64,000 nucleotides of DNA from contig CM053269.1 in NCBI GenBank assembly GCA_028583415.1, positions 44,993,388-45,057,387 on the forward strand. The letters run 5' to 3'. Below the pieces are notes generated by a model. It was not told the DNA's origin. It saw nothing but the letters and a program-made list of their open reading frames with translations, and ran no database searches. Below are positions 1 through 10,345 of the stretch, one piece after another (positions within the stretch are counted from its first letter, which is position 1; every line of letters starts with the position of its first letter). The position numbers were made by a program, and so were the translations under genes. The stretch comes from Protea cynaroides. Taxonomy: Eukaryota; Streptophyta; Magnoliopsida; Proteales; Proteaceae.

Positions 1-417
1 TATCTCCAATGAAAAGAACTGGGGCTCTCCAGGAGCACAGAACACCAAGGGGCCGTCGTATGAAATGCCCAATAAGTCGGCTAGCTGCCGATAATAAAAA
101 AAAATCTCGACTCCCTTGACGTATCTAGTGATTCGGAGCTCTCTACCCCTCTCAGTATCGTTGTAATCCCCCACCACTTGGAGAGTACAGTAAAACTGTC
201 TCACCAAATCTGGCCGAGTGCAGGTGTCATAGGTGATCACAGGAAGCCAGCCTATGTCACCAAAAGCTCTCTCCACATCGAACAAGGCCAGGCTAGCCAA
301 GTCCACCCAACGACCTCCCTCTACCTTCTTACGAGAGTAGCGGGCATACTGTGCCTCAACCTCGTTAGAACGGAAGCGGACTGGGTCATAAATCCTGGGT
401 ACTTTGGTACGAGCCAT
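1..417 (-). CDS. Divergent extra ORF of Element 1 (plant retroelement-associated domain), partial
   Basis: ATG at 417 reading left (MARTKVPRIYDPVRF...), open for all 139 codons to the window edge. It is homologous to the ORF at 27268-28498 in Element 2: both share the MARTKVPR start, a WLPVI segment, QFYC.LQVVGD, RGRELRIT.YVKGVEI and LADLLGIS. The domain resembles the plant family often annotated 'putative plant transposon protein' (from memory Pfam PF20167), whose function is unknown. It lies upstream of gag but on the opposite strand, about 950 bp apart start to start. The gag-pol of the same element carries many stops, yet this stretch has none. A splice-acceptor-like site sits 6 nt before the ATG. 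Confidence 0.75.
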   Translation of the reverse strand, partial: MARTKVPRIYDPVRFRSNEVEAQYARYSRKKVEGGRWVDLASLALFDVERAFGDIGWLPVITYDTCTRPDLVRQFYCTLQVVGDYNDTERGRELRITRYVKGVEIFFYYRQLADLLGISYDGPLVFCAPGEPQFFSLEI

Positions 418-422
418 ATTAT

Positions 423-865
423 CTACAAAAACAAAGAAAAACAGATACTAGCTTAGTAAAGATGAAAAACCCGAAAAATTCGACATTATAACGACATAAA
501 TTGGTCAAAAGCCTCACTTTTCACCCATACACATGGGCAGGAGGACTTATATAGGTTCTAAACGATCCTGCAAAACTCATATAGTTGGAAATTTCATCTA
601 AAGAGATTGAATTTGAAGAAATTTCAAGAAATTCAAAAATCTCGACAAATTAGGGCAAAAATGGGAAATTTCAAGTTTCTCGATAACCAACCGATGAAAC
701 TCAAATATTTTTGAGGGCTTTCGTCCATTGAGTAACCAACAACAAAAGCCCCCAATAAAAATCAAATTTTTATGGTTGGAAAAAAGTTTAATTTGAAGAA
801 AACGATATAAACGAGCAAAAACCTAGTTAAGGAACCCTAAAAACATGAAACCGTAGAGAACATAC
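423..865 (-). other. Putative 5'-UTR intron of the divergent ORF (Element 1)
   Basis: On the minus strand a consensus donor CAG|GTATGT lies at 866/865 and a pyrimidine-rich acceptor (TTTGTTTTTGTAG) ends at 423, just upstream of the ATG at 417. The interval is AT-rich. The equivalent interval in Element 2 (26822-27262) has almost the same length (441 against 443 nt), a conserved GTATGTTCTCTAC donor context (there preceded by T instead of G) and a TCTTTGCAG acceptor. This is inferred from signals and conservation only; no transcript was seen. Confidence 0.5.
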
Positions 866-1368
866 CTGTAGAAGAGGAGTAGACGTCGAAATGAGAAGCA
901 AAAACCACCAATGGGTCGGAGTTGTCACTGTAACAACTCAGAGGGACGAGCCGAGTCGGAAAGGAGGAGGAAGAATGAGAAATGGATTCAAAATCGGGAT
1001 TAAAAACCTGATTTTTAGTCCGAGGGTCAGAGAATTCGACCAAAACATCCGACCCCCCCTCCGACCCCCTCATCAACCCTTAGCTCTCAGTGATCTGACA
1101 GAGAACCAGGGGTCGATCCCAGGGTCGGACATGCATCGACCCCCTCATCAACCCCCGACTCTCGATAAGAATCAGTGATTCTCAGGGTCGCATACCTGAG
1201 GGTCGGACACCCATCGACCCTGCAGTGAAAAATACAATATTTTTGACTGAATGATCTGAAAATTTTAAAATTATCATTGGTTAGTGGATTTAAATATGCG
1301 AATGAAGTATATATTGATTGTCTCACGTATTCTATGATTTTCAGGCATTTCCACTACCAGAACAGATA
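866..1368. promoter_or_regulatory. Spacer between divergent ORF and gag, with GGGTCG/CGACCC motif array
   Basis: The spacer separates the probable first exon of the minus-strand ORF from gag. From about 1018 to 1222 it carries many copies of GGGTCG(G/C/A) and the complement CGACCC on both strands. The same motifs occur in the LTR (6330-6470). The far end (about 1245-1368) is AT-rich and conserved with Element 2, and ends in an acceptor-like TCTATGATTTTCAG at 1331-1344, 24 nt before the gag ATG. A bidirectional promoter is an inference. Confidence 0.4.
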
Positions 1369-2636
1369 ATGGCTGGACGCAGAGTGACCAGACAAAGCCG
1401 TAACTCTATTCCACCACCACCACCTGTGGGGGAAGACAACCATATACACTCGAAAACACAAGAGAATCTAAACACGGCATCGTCCGTAGTTAATGGGCAG
1501 ACAAATCTTACAAATCTGCCAGCTCCACCTACAGACCTGGCTACAGTCGAAATGAATTTGGCCCAACAGCTGCAGCAAATACAACAAGCACAAGCTACTA
1601 TGCAAGCTGCCATAGGCATGACCTTTCCAGCCGCACAGACGACACCGATGCCAGCAGGACAGGAAAGCACAGTACCAGGGGGAAGTAACACAGTACCCCA
1701 CGCACCTCAGACTCCCATCATGCAGGCTCAAGTACAAAACCCTGAAGTAGCTCCAGGTAGATATCAATACCAACTACTTATGTATGGGGCTTATGTCCCG
1801 CATCAACTAGACCACTCCAGACTGGTGGAGTGTTTTCTGAAGATGAAGCCCAAGGAGTATAGTGGTAAGCCAGCTGATCCGTTGTGGCCAGCACATTGGA
1901 TCAATGAGATGGAGAGAAACTTCACGATGATGACAGTGAATGAAGAAGAGAAGGTATTGTATGCAACATTCATGCTGAAAGGCGATGCACACCACTGGTG
2001 GAAGTCCACATGGGACGTATCTGATGACAAAGCACACCCAATTGACTTGGGATATATACAAGGAGGCATTCTTTGAGAAGTATTTTCCTAGGAGTTTTAG
2101 AGATTCCATGGAGAAGGAGTTCCTGAGTTTATATCAGGGACAGATGACTGTCGATGCATATCAACAACGTTATGAGGAGCTATTTTTCTTTGCACCAGTC
2201 AGTATGCAAGTGGAGGATACAAAGACCCGAAGGTTCATCATGGGACTTAGGGGAAGCATACGTGAACATGTTCTGGGACTTGAAAATAAAATCTACAATG
2301 AAGCTGTAAAAATTGCTCGAGTAATAGAGTCGAGCCAGAAAGAGAGCTACTTTGCTCAAAATAGAGGAATCAAAAGGCCAAATGAGAATTCTTACAACGG
2401 AGGGAACACCAAGGTATTCAAACCCTTCCGTACCCAAGGTTTCAATGCTGCAGCCAAGACTACTTCAGCAGCTCAACAGCAACAAAAGCCAAATAATGAA
2501 GGGTTAAAATGCTATAACTGCAATCAAGTGGGACATTATTTCTGAGAATGTCCTAAGCCCAAGAAGCAACTACAACAAGGCAGATTTTACGTGGTTACAT
2601 CTGAGGATGCTGCCGCATCGCCTGATGTGGTCACAG
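1369..2636 (+). pseudogene. gag: gag of Element 1, frameshifted, one stop
   Basis: Starts MAGRRVTRQSRNSIPPPPP at 1369, the same start as gag of Element 2. A Q-rich N-terminal part is followed by the Retrotrans_gag core (ECFLKMKPKEYSGKPADPLWP, then ATFMLKGDAHHWWKSTW), then FFEKYFPRSFRDSMEKEFL..YQGQMTVDAYQQRYEELFFF in another frame. Comparison with Element 2 places a +1 shift near 2005-2020. A CCHC knuckle CYNCNQVGHYF-stop-EC follows at about 2510-2552; its stop at 2543-2545 replaces an Arg codon (AGG in Element 2). The frame then runs to the intron-like donor at 2637. If the RNA is unspliced Gag ends at a TGA at 2644-2646. It would form virus-like particles if intact. Confidence 0.85.
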
Positions 2637-2706
2637 GTATGACCTGAATCTTATCATTTTGTGTTACATTATGTGAGCATGTAGACTAAATTAAAACCAA
2701 TCACAG
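2637..2706 (+). other. Intron-like segment at the Gag/protease junction (Element 1)
   Basis: A 70 nt segment starting GTATGA and ending ATCACAG, flanked by the 10 bp direct repeat TCACAGGTAT (2631-2640 and 2701-2710). It is AT-rich, has a plausible branch site near GACTAAA, and holds stop codons in the reading frame. Removing it joins GAT GTG GTC ACA G to GT ATC GTA CC, giving the continuous DVVTGIVP that leads into the protease. The same segment (69 nt) is present at the same place in Element 2. Splicing is inferred. Confidence 0.65.
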
Positions 2707-5700
2707 GTATCGTACCTATTAATGGCATTCCCGCCAGAGTACTCTTTGATTCAAGAGCTACTAATTCTTTTATATCTGTGTCATTTGGAAAGAAACTAAA
2801 TCTACCCCTCAAATCCTTAGACTACAAACTGCTTGCATGATCGCCTATGTGATTAGAAGTGGAATTAGAAAAAGGTTATGGACCATGTCCAGTCCTTATT
2901 GATGAGAAAACTTTGGATGCAACCTTGATCCAACTTGAGATGGCAGACTTTAACGTCATCTTGGGAATGGACTGGTTAGCTCGGCATTCTGCAAACCTTT
3001 TATGTGTCGAAAAGAAGCTGACATTTAAAGACAAGGAAGGAGCAGAGTTCAGTTTTTCGGGAACCAAACTTCCTCGTAAACGAAAGCTCATACTCTCTGC
3101 ATTAAAGGCTAAGAAGTGCCTTGAGAAAGGAGCAGTTGGGTATCTAGTATCTGTGGTCGAGCTTACCAAAGAAGCACCACGAATGGAGGATATTGATGTC
3201 GTGCGTGACTATCCAGATGTATTTTCTGAAGAACTACCAAGACTACCACCCGATCGCGTTATAGAGTTTGTTATAGATCTGATATCCAGAGCCGCACCAG
3301 TATCTAAAGCACCTTAACGAATGGCTCCTACTGAACTGAAGGAATTAAAAGTACAACTACACGAACTGTTGGACAAGGGTTACATCTGACCTAGCATATC
3401 ACCATGGGGAGCGCCAGTATTATTCGTGAAGAAGAAGGACGGTAGTGTTCGATTGTGTATAGACTACCGAGAACTAAATAAACTGACAATCAAGAATCCG
3501 TATCCATTGCCTCGGATCGATGACCTGTTCAATCAGTTGCAAGGTGCCAAAGTGTTCTCCAAGAATGATCTTCGGTCAGGCTACCATCAGTTGAAGATTA
3601 AGGACGGTGATATTCCCAAGACAGCATTCAGGACCAGATATGGACATTATAAATTTTTGGTCATGTCTTTCGGATTGACGAACGCACCAACAACTTTTAT
3701 GGAACTTATGAATCGGGTATTCCATAATATGTTGGATACGTCAGTTATTGTATTCATCGATGATATATTGGTCTACTCCAAGGACAAGGAAACTCATATA
3801 AAGAATCTAAACGCCGCTCTGCAGCGATTACGGAAGGAGAAGCTCTACGCCAAATTTACAAAGTGTGAGTTTTGGCTAAAGGAAGTCATTTTTTTAGGCC
3901 ATGTTGTATCCGTTGAAGGAATTAAAGTGGATCCTAGCAAGATCGAAGCTATTGTAAAGTGGGAAGCACCAGAGAGCATTGCAGAAATTAGAAGTTTCTT
4001 AGGTCTAGCTGGGTATTATCGACGATTTGTGGAAGACTATTCCTGAATTACCGTACCTCTCACCAGTTTGACTAAGAAGGGCAAAAAGTTTGTTTGGACT
4101 GATAAATGCGAGAAGAGTTTCCAAACATTGAAGGCTAGATTGATATCTGCTCCAATCTTGACCATTCTGATTCCAGGACAGCCATTTATTTTGTACACTG
4201 ATGCGTCAGAATTGGGATTAGGATGTGTACTTATGCAAGGATAACAAGTAATTGCTTATGCCTCAAGATAATTGAAGACACATGAGAAGAACTATCCCAC
4301 TCATGATTTTGAAATTAACGGCAGTAGTACATGCTGTCAAAATATGGAGACATTACTTGTACGGAGAGAAATTTCAGATTAAATCAGATCATAAAAGTCT
4401 TACTTACCTCTTTAATCAGAAGGAGTTGAATATGAGACAAAGAAGATGGCTGAAACTATTGAAAGACTATGATTGTGATATCTAGTATCATCCGAGGAAA
4501 GCTAATGTGGTTGTTGACGCACTGAGTAGAAAGGCAATGATGAAATCTCAAGAGGAGGTTAGCACCACTGCTGCACTGTGTGCTACCGAAAAAGTATTCA
4601 ATTATGGTAATGAATAGTTTGTGATAGATGCACCGGATGAATCAATCAACCAAGGGTTTATCCATCGGTTTGCAAATATGTTTGCCACATTGAAGATTGT
4701 ACCTGATATACTTGATGAAGTGAAAACAGTGATTAAATCGTATTCTTATCTAAAAACGGTACAAGAAGACAATGAAAAAGGTAGGACTGTTCCTGAGTTC
4801 ACCTTAAATGATGAAAAGGTACTGAAATACAAAGGAAGAATATGTGTACCTAAAACAGAAAATTTGGACATTAGACACCGACTAATGAAGGAAGCCCATA
4901 CCACCGCCTATTCAATACACCCTGGAAGTACAAAAATGTATCATGACCTAAAAAAATTATATTGGTGGAGAGGAATGAAAGCAGATATAGCCAAGTTCGT
5001 GTCTCAATGCCTAAATTGTCAGAAGGTGAAAGCTGAACGACAAACACCAGCCGGGACATTTACAGCCGTTACGAACCGGGATGGAAATGGGACTGCATCA
5101 CTATGGACTTCGTCACAGGGTTACCATTGACTCCCCAAGTAGTTGACGCAGTTTGGGTGATTGTAGACCGACTGACTAAAACGACTCGATTTATAGCTAT
5201 ACGACCTCAGTATACGCTGGAGAGGTTAGCGAAGTTGTATGTGGATAACATTGTCAGATTACACGGTGTACCTGAAAGCATTGTGTCCGACAGAGATCCA
5301 CGATTTACTTCAACGTTTTGGGAAGGATTGCAGAAGGCTATGAATACAACATTGAAGTTCAGTACTGCATTCCATCCTCAGACAGACGGACAATCAGAGC
5401 GCACCATTCAGATTCTAGAAGACATGCTCCGAGCTTGTGTAATTGATTTTAAAGGATCATGGGATGAAATGTTACCACTGATTGAGTTTGCTTACAACAA
5501 TAGCTATCAGGCTACTATACAGATGTCACCCTATGAAGCACTGTATGGCAGGAAGTGTTGAATTCCTTTGTTTTGGAATGAAGTTGGAGAACGTAGTATT
5601 GTTGGACCGGAATTTGTTGAAGAGACATGTCGAGTAGTCGACATTATCAAGGAAAGAGTAAGAACGGCTCTGAATCGTTAGAAGCAATATGCAGATACTA

Positions 5701-6180
5701 GACGCCGAGACCTTGAATTTGCCGTAGATGATAAGGTATTCCTCAAAGTGTCACCTATGCGAGGTTTGAAATGATTCAGACATAAAGAAAAACTAAGTCC
5801 GAGATATGTCGGACCATATGAGATTCTAGCTAAACGTGGGAAAGTGGCTTACCAGTTAGCACTACCACCATCTATGTCAAGTGTGCATGACGTATTTCAT
5901 ATCTCTTTATTGAAGAAGTATGTCCGAGATCCAACGCACGTTTTGACAGTAAATCTACCTGATTTAATTGATGATTTGACATTTGAAGTAGCACCAACTC
6001 AAATCACCAGTTGAAAGGTGCAACGACTATGCAACCGTGATATTTATTATGTTAAAGTCACCTGGAGAAGCAGAGATATAGAAGAAATCACATGGGAAGA
6101 AGAGAATGCTATGCAAAAGCAATACCCTCATCTATTCAACTTGGAAGGTATGTACAATTTCGAGGACAAAATTTTTATAA
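2707..6180 (+). pseudogene. pol: pol of Element 1 (protease, RT, RNase H, integrase, chromodomain), degenerate
   Basis: Protease: VLFDSRATNSF near 2741 (the usual DSG reads DSR). RT: WGAPVLFVKKKDGSVRLCIDYRELNK from about 3403, then SFGLTNAPTTFM and the catalytic VFIDDILVYS near 3750. RNase H: LYTDASELGLGCVLMQG near 4195. Integrase: an HHCC region (HTTAYSIHPG...CLNCQKVK, 4900-5030) and a DDE core beginning MDFVTGLPLTP at 5103, with SDRDPRFTS and TDGQSERTIQ. The C-terminal YVKVTWRSRDIEEITWEEENAM near 6047-6115 resembles a chromodomain. Stops at 3315, 3387, 4044, 4243, 4269, 4484 and others, plus a frameshift near 5090-5100, make it non-functional. Several stops look like CGA or CAA decay. Confidence 0.9.
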
Positions 6181-6182
6181 GT

Positions 6183-6191
6183 AGGGGGGAG
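6183..6191 (+). other. Polypurine tract of Element 1
   Basis: AGGGGGGAG followed by T directly precedes the LTR start TGTAAGACCCG at 6193. The equivalent of Element 2 lies at 19198-19208 on the minus strand. Confidence 0.85.
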
Positions 6192-9100
6192 TTGTAAGAC
6201 CCGTATCGAATTAACCGGTCTTACACCTTGTACCAGGTCTACTTATCATGGTCGAGCCAAATGGACCAAGTGCATGAAGGAAATAGCAAAACCAGGTATT
6301 AAACTGACCCAAAAATAGTAAAATGGAGGGCAGGGTCGCACACCCAGATAGGCAGGGTCGGACCCCCCTCATTAGGAAGTCAGACCCCTGAAATTCTGAC
6401 CGGGGGTCGGATAATTTAGACCTGAGGGTCGACGGGATCTCCAACCCCCTCATCGACCCCCTCTTTGTCGACAGAAACTGTAAATAGGAAACTTTCCAAA
6501 TTTCAAGGGGATTCTTTCCTAATCTCAATGTGACTTATTTTGGGAGGTTCTCTGTCACACCCCTATTCCGCACTATTCAGAATGGTGTGATGAACCGCTA
6601 ACAAACCAACGGTTCAACCAGGATCTCAAGTAGGCTATATCCGTGTTATCTAAACTCCACACATCCACATTCATAATCAGAGTAAATATATAATAGCGGA
6701 AGTCTTATAGTAAAATGAACTGAGAATCTACTGTGATATTAATATTTAAATAACAAATTATTCTATATCAACTGAGACATAAATAAATATCAAATACATG
6801 TCCATAATAAATCCAAGTAAAGAAAACTAAGAAAATATCTAATCAAATACACATGAGTTGCACTCGCAAGAGGAGTCATGTGTATCCACTTCAGCTTCAA
6901 CTTCCATCGCCGCTACGTTCCCGTACGCTGGAGCATTTACATAATCTTCAACGGTATAACCTGCATCATCAACTAAAAATATTCGACGTCGAGAGGTGAG
7001 CACACATCATGGCTCAGTGAGCAAACAAAACAATGCAACAGTACATATGCATGCAATCAATTAATATCTCTGGTCTGGTTTATAGTTTGTAATGCGCAAT
7101 AGAAAGGTTGGGTGGTCAAAGGTTAACGTTTATTGACCCCGCCTCTGTACACAGGGTGTGAAAGTCCAGCCAAAGGTTAACGTTTATTGTCGTCCCCATC
7201 CACCCTAATCATGAACATTATACAACAAAGGTTAACGTTTATTGCTGTATAGTGCCATACCAACACGTAAGCCCCTGCTGGCCAGGGCTTGCAAACTGGA
7301 CTCACAACTAACCAATCCTAATGCCAAACAGTGTATCCAAGGCCTCACCCAGCATCCTTCAGAATGTCCATAGAGATAGAGCTAAAGCCCCCCCGGTAGA
7401 GTCAGAGACTACAAGGACCGAGACCACCTCCCCTGATACTCTACGACATAATAGTTCTGCTAAAGTAATGGCGATACGACGATGCTAATGCACAAGACTT
7501 GAGTTAGAGATAGAGCTAAAGTGCTGAGATCCGTCAAAGGTTAACATTTATTGACATTCTCATCACACCTCCCCTGATACTCGCTCGCATCAAGTACACC
7601 AACCACACACATACAATCACTATTCATATCATCATCATCATCATGTTATAAACAATAAAGTAAATATGCATGAACAAGTAATAGAAATATTGGATGACAT
7701 GTTGTATGCACATTACAAACATAGTCGCATAGAATCAAACATAGCATTGGACTCAAGAAAAGAGAAAACAGTTTGTTATTAACCAATTAGTTTAGAGTTC
7801 CGTTTCCTCACCTTAGCTTGCTAATAGATACTCTTCCAAGCTTTAGAATCACCTTTATAATGTTATTATATTGCTAGAAGACCTAACAAAATTGATAAAA
7901 TTTAATTAGAATTTATTCTAATTTTTAAAACCATTCTGTTAACTGAGGGTCGGAGGTAGGGTCTGAGCTATAACCGACCCCTGGTGCAACCCTCCCCAAT
8001 CTGGACTTCCAGAACCCTGAGGGTCGATACTCAGGATCACATAGGGTCGGATGATCATCGACCCTCTGTGCGACCCTCGGTGGTTTTTGGTCAATTTTCC
8101 TCCTTTTTGCCCATTCTTCGTGTTTGGGGTCCTATGGCTTGCTCCTACAGTCCATTCAACATACATTCCATGGTCTAGAACCATGAATCATCCACCTATA
8201 TAGCTTTCATGTATTCTCCCATGATTTTCCATGAAAACCTAACCATGGGTTGATGGTTTGGGTTTCTCCGAGATCACACTCTCATCCTTATCTAACCTAA
8301 GGCCTGTAGAAACTCATGGAATTAGTATCCATACCTGAGAAGAATACTCCTTCTCTGTAACTCTTCTCCTTTTTACTTACTTCTCTTCCTTGTTTCTCTT
8401 CTTCTTCTCTTCCTTCACTTCTCTTTCTCTCAATTCAATTAGGGTTGTAAAATGAGTGAAAGAGGCTTAGGGACGTCCTTTAAATAAAGTAGAAACATCC
8501 TAAAATAAGTCCCTTTGAGATTAGGAAAGAATCCTAATCGAAATTATGGAAATTTCCTAATTTCAGTTTTGGCGGCAACTGAGGGTCGATGATCCCGTCG
8601 ACCCTAGGTTTCCTAAAGTGTTCGACCCTCCCTGTAAAATAGAGGGTCTGACTTTCTGTCTTGGGGGGGTCCGACCCTCCCTTGCTGGGTATGCGACCCT
8701 CCCCTAATTTAAGTGTTTTTGGGTCGATTTGATACCTGGGATCTGTAGGGACGATTGGTTTTTTCTGTGATTTGCATGAAATGATTAAAATGTAAAATGA
8801 ATGCAATGAAAATAGAATGGAGTCGCCACCTAGATAAGGTCTAGGACCTATATACGATTTCTCATATGAGAAATACTAATGACTCACGTAGGGATTAAGA
8901 CTTAATGGTCAAACCAAAGAAATAGTGGGTAAGTGTCATGTTACAATTTGGGAAGGTGTTAGGCACCCAAATTGCCTAATCCGAAGATTAGTCTCCATAT
9001 ACTATCCTTTCCTATCCTAATTTAAATTACAGGCAATGGCTAAACAATTTTTAATAGGCACCAAACCTAGGTTGATGTATTTAAATCTAGGAGCAAGCCA

Positions 9101-9417
9101 TCAATATAACAGTAAGAAAAATTAAAATGTGATATGGATCAGAAATAAAATGATTGGATGACGGACCAATCAGTCAATTTCGGATGACAAGCGTACCACT
9201 CAACATGCTGACAGACAAAAATCATTTTTTAGTTATTGAAGCGTAGTCCAAAGTTCAAATGCAATGATTTGTGAAAGAAATGAAAGTAATGAAAGTAAAT
9301 TAAAAATAAATTAGTTTAAGACTGAACTTGAATGGTAAACACTCAAGCTACCTACGTATCTTAGGACAAGCCTAAGAATCAAGCCCAACGTAGTTCAACC
9401 ATTTGGGTTGATAAGAT

Positions 9418-9807
9418 GGTGGATCCCTATAGCCACTAGTCAAGCTAATAGGTCATCTAGGTTTAGGATATTGAATAGACTCCTACAGTCACTAGTCAAA
9501 CTAGTAGGCCATCTATGTAAAACACATCGAATAGACTTCTACAGCCACTAGTCAAGCTGATAGACCGTTTATGTAAAACACATCGAATAGACTTCTACAG
9601 CCACTAGTCAAGCTGGTAGACCGTCTATGTAAGAGACATCGAATAGACTTCTACAGCCACTAGTCAAGCTGGTAGACCGTCTATGTAAAGCAATTGAATA
9701 GACTTCTACAGCCACTAGTCAAGCTGGTAGACCGTCTATGTAAAAGACATCGAATAAACTTCTAGAGTCACTGGTCAAGCTGGTAGACCGTCTATGTAAA
9801 GTAGGGT
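9418..9807. repeat. Tandem repeat, 55-56 bp unit, about seven copies
   Basis: Units begin GAATAGACTTCTACAGCCAC and repeat at about 9474, 9530, 9586, 9642, 9697 and 9753, with a diverged copy before. Each holds ACTAGTCAAGCTGGTAGACC. No unique spacers are present, so this is an LTR minisatellite. Confidence 0.92.
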
Positions 9808-9947
9808 TTGAAAGGGACTTCCATGCGATGATGGAATGCTTGCCCAAGATTGAAAGGGACTTTCATGCGATGATGGAATGTTTGCCCAAGATTGAAAAGG
9901 GACTTCCATGCGATGATGGAATGTTTGCCCAAAATTCCATGCGAAGA
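9808..9947. repeat. Tandem repeat, about 43 bp unit, three copies
   Basis: Three copies of a unit containing GAAAGGGACTTCCATGCGAT and GATGGAATGTTTGCCCAA follow directly on the 56 bp array. Confidence 0.88.
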
Positions 9948-10345
9948 TGGAGAATTGAAATGAAGTTTTGAAATTTGAAAACTTAGATTGAATTTGAAAT
10001 TGAAAATAGATTTGGAATTAAAATTGAAATTGAGATAGAAATAGAAATTGAAATTGAAAATTGAATTGAATTTGAAATTAAAATAGAAATAGAAATTGAA
10101 TTGAATTGAATTTAAAATTGAAGATAGATTTGGAATTAAAATTGAATTTGAAATTGAAATTGGAAATTAAATTGAATTTGAAATTGAAATTGAAATAGAA
10201 ATTGAATTGAATTTAAAATTGAATAGATTTGGAATTAAAATCGAAATCGAAATAGAAATTGAAATTGAAATGGGAAATTGCATTTAGATTTGGGATTAAA
10301 TTGAAATTGAAACCGAAATTGAATTGAAATTGAATTTTATTGAAA
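9948..10345. repeat. Degenerate GAAATT-type simple repeat
   Basis: About 400 bp of imperfect GAAATT/GAATTT hexamers, purine-rich on the plus strand. No coding signal. Confidence 0.85.

Noticed and set aside
1..6192. Endogenous pararetrovirus as an alternative for the RT-bearing elements
   Set aside because: Integrase, chromodomain, LTRs, PBS and polypurine tracts are present and no movement protein is seen, so these are Ty3/gypsy retrotransposons.
9418..9807. Regular 56 bp repeats, CRISPR-like at first glance
   Set aside because: Units are directly adjacent with no unique spacers, within plant LTR sequence.
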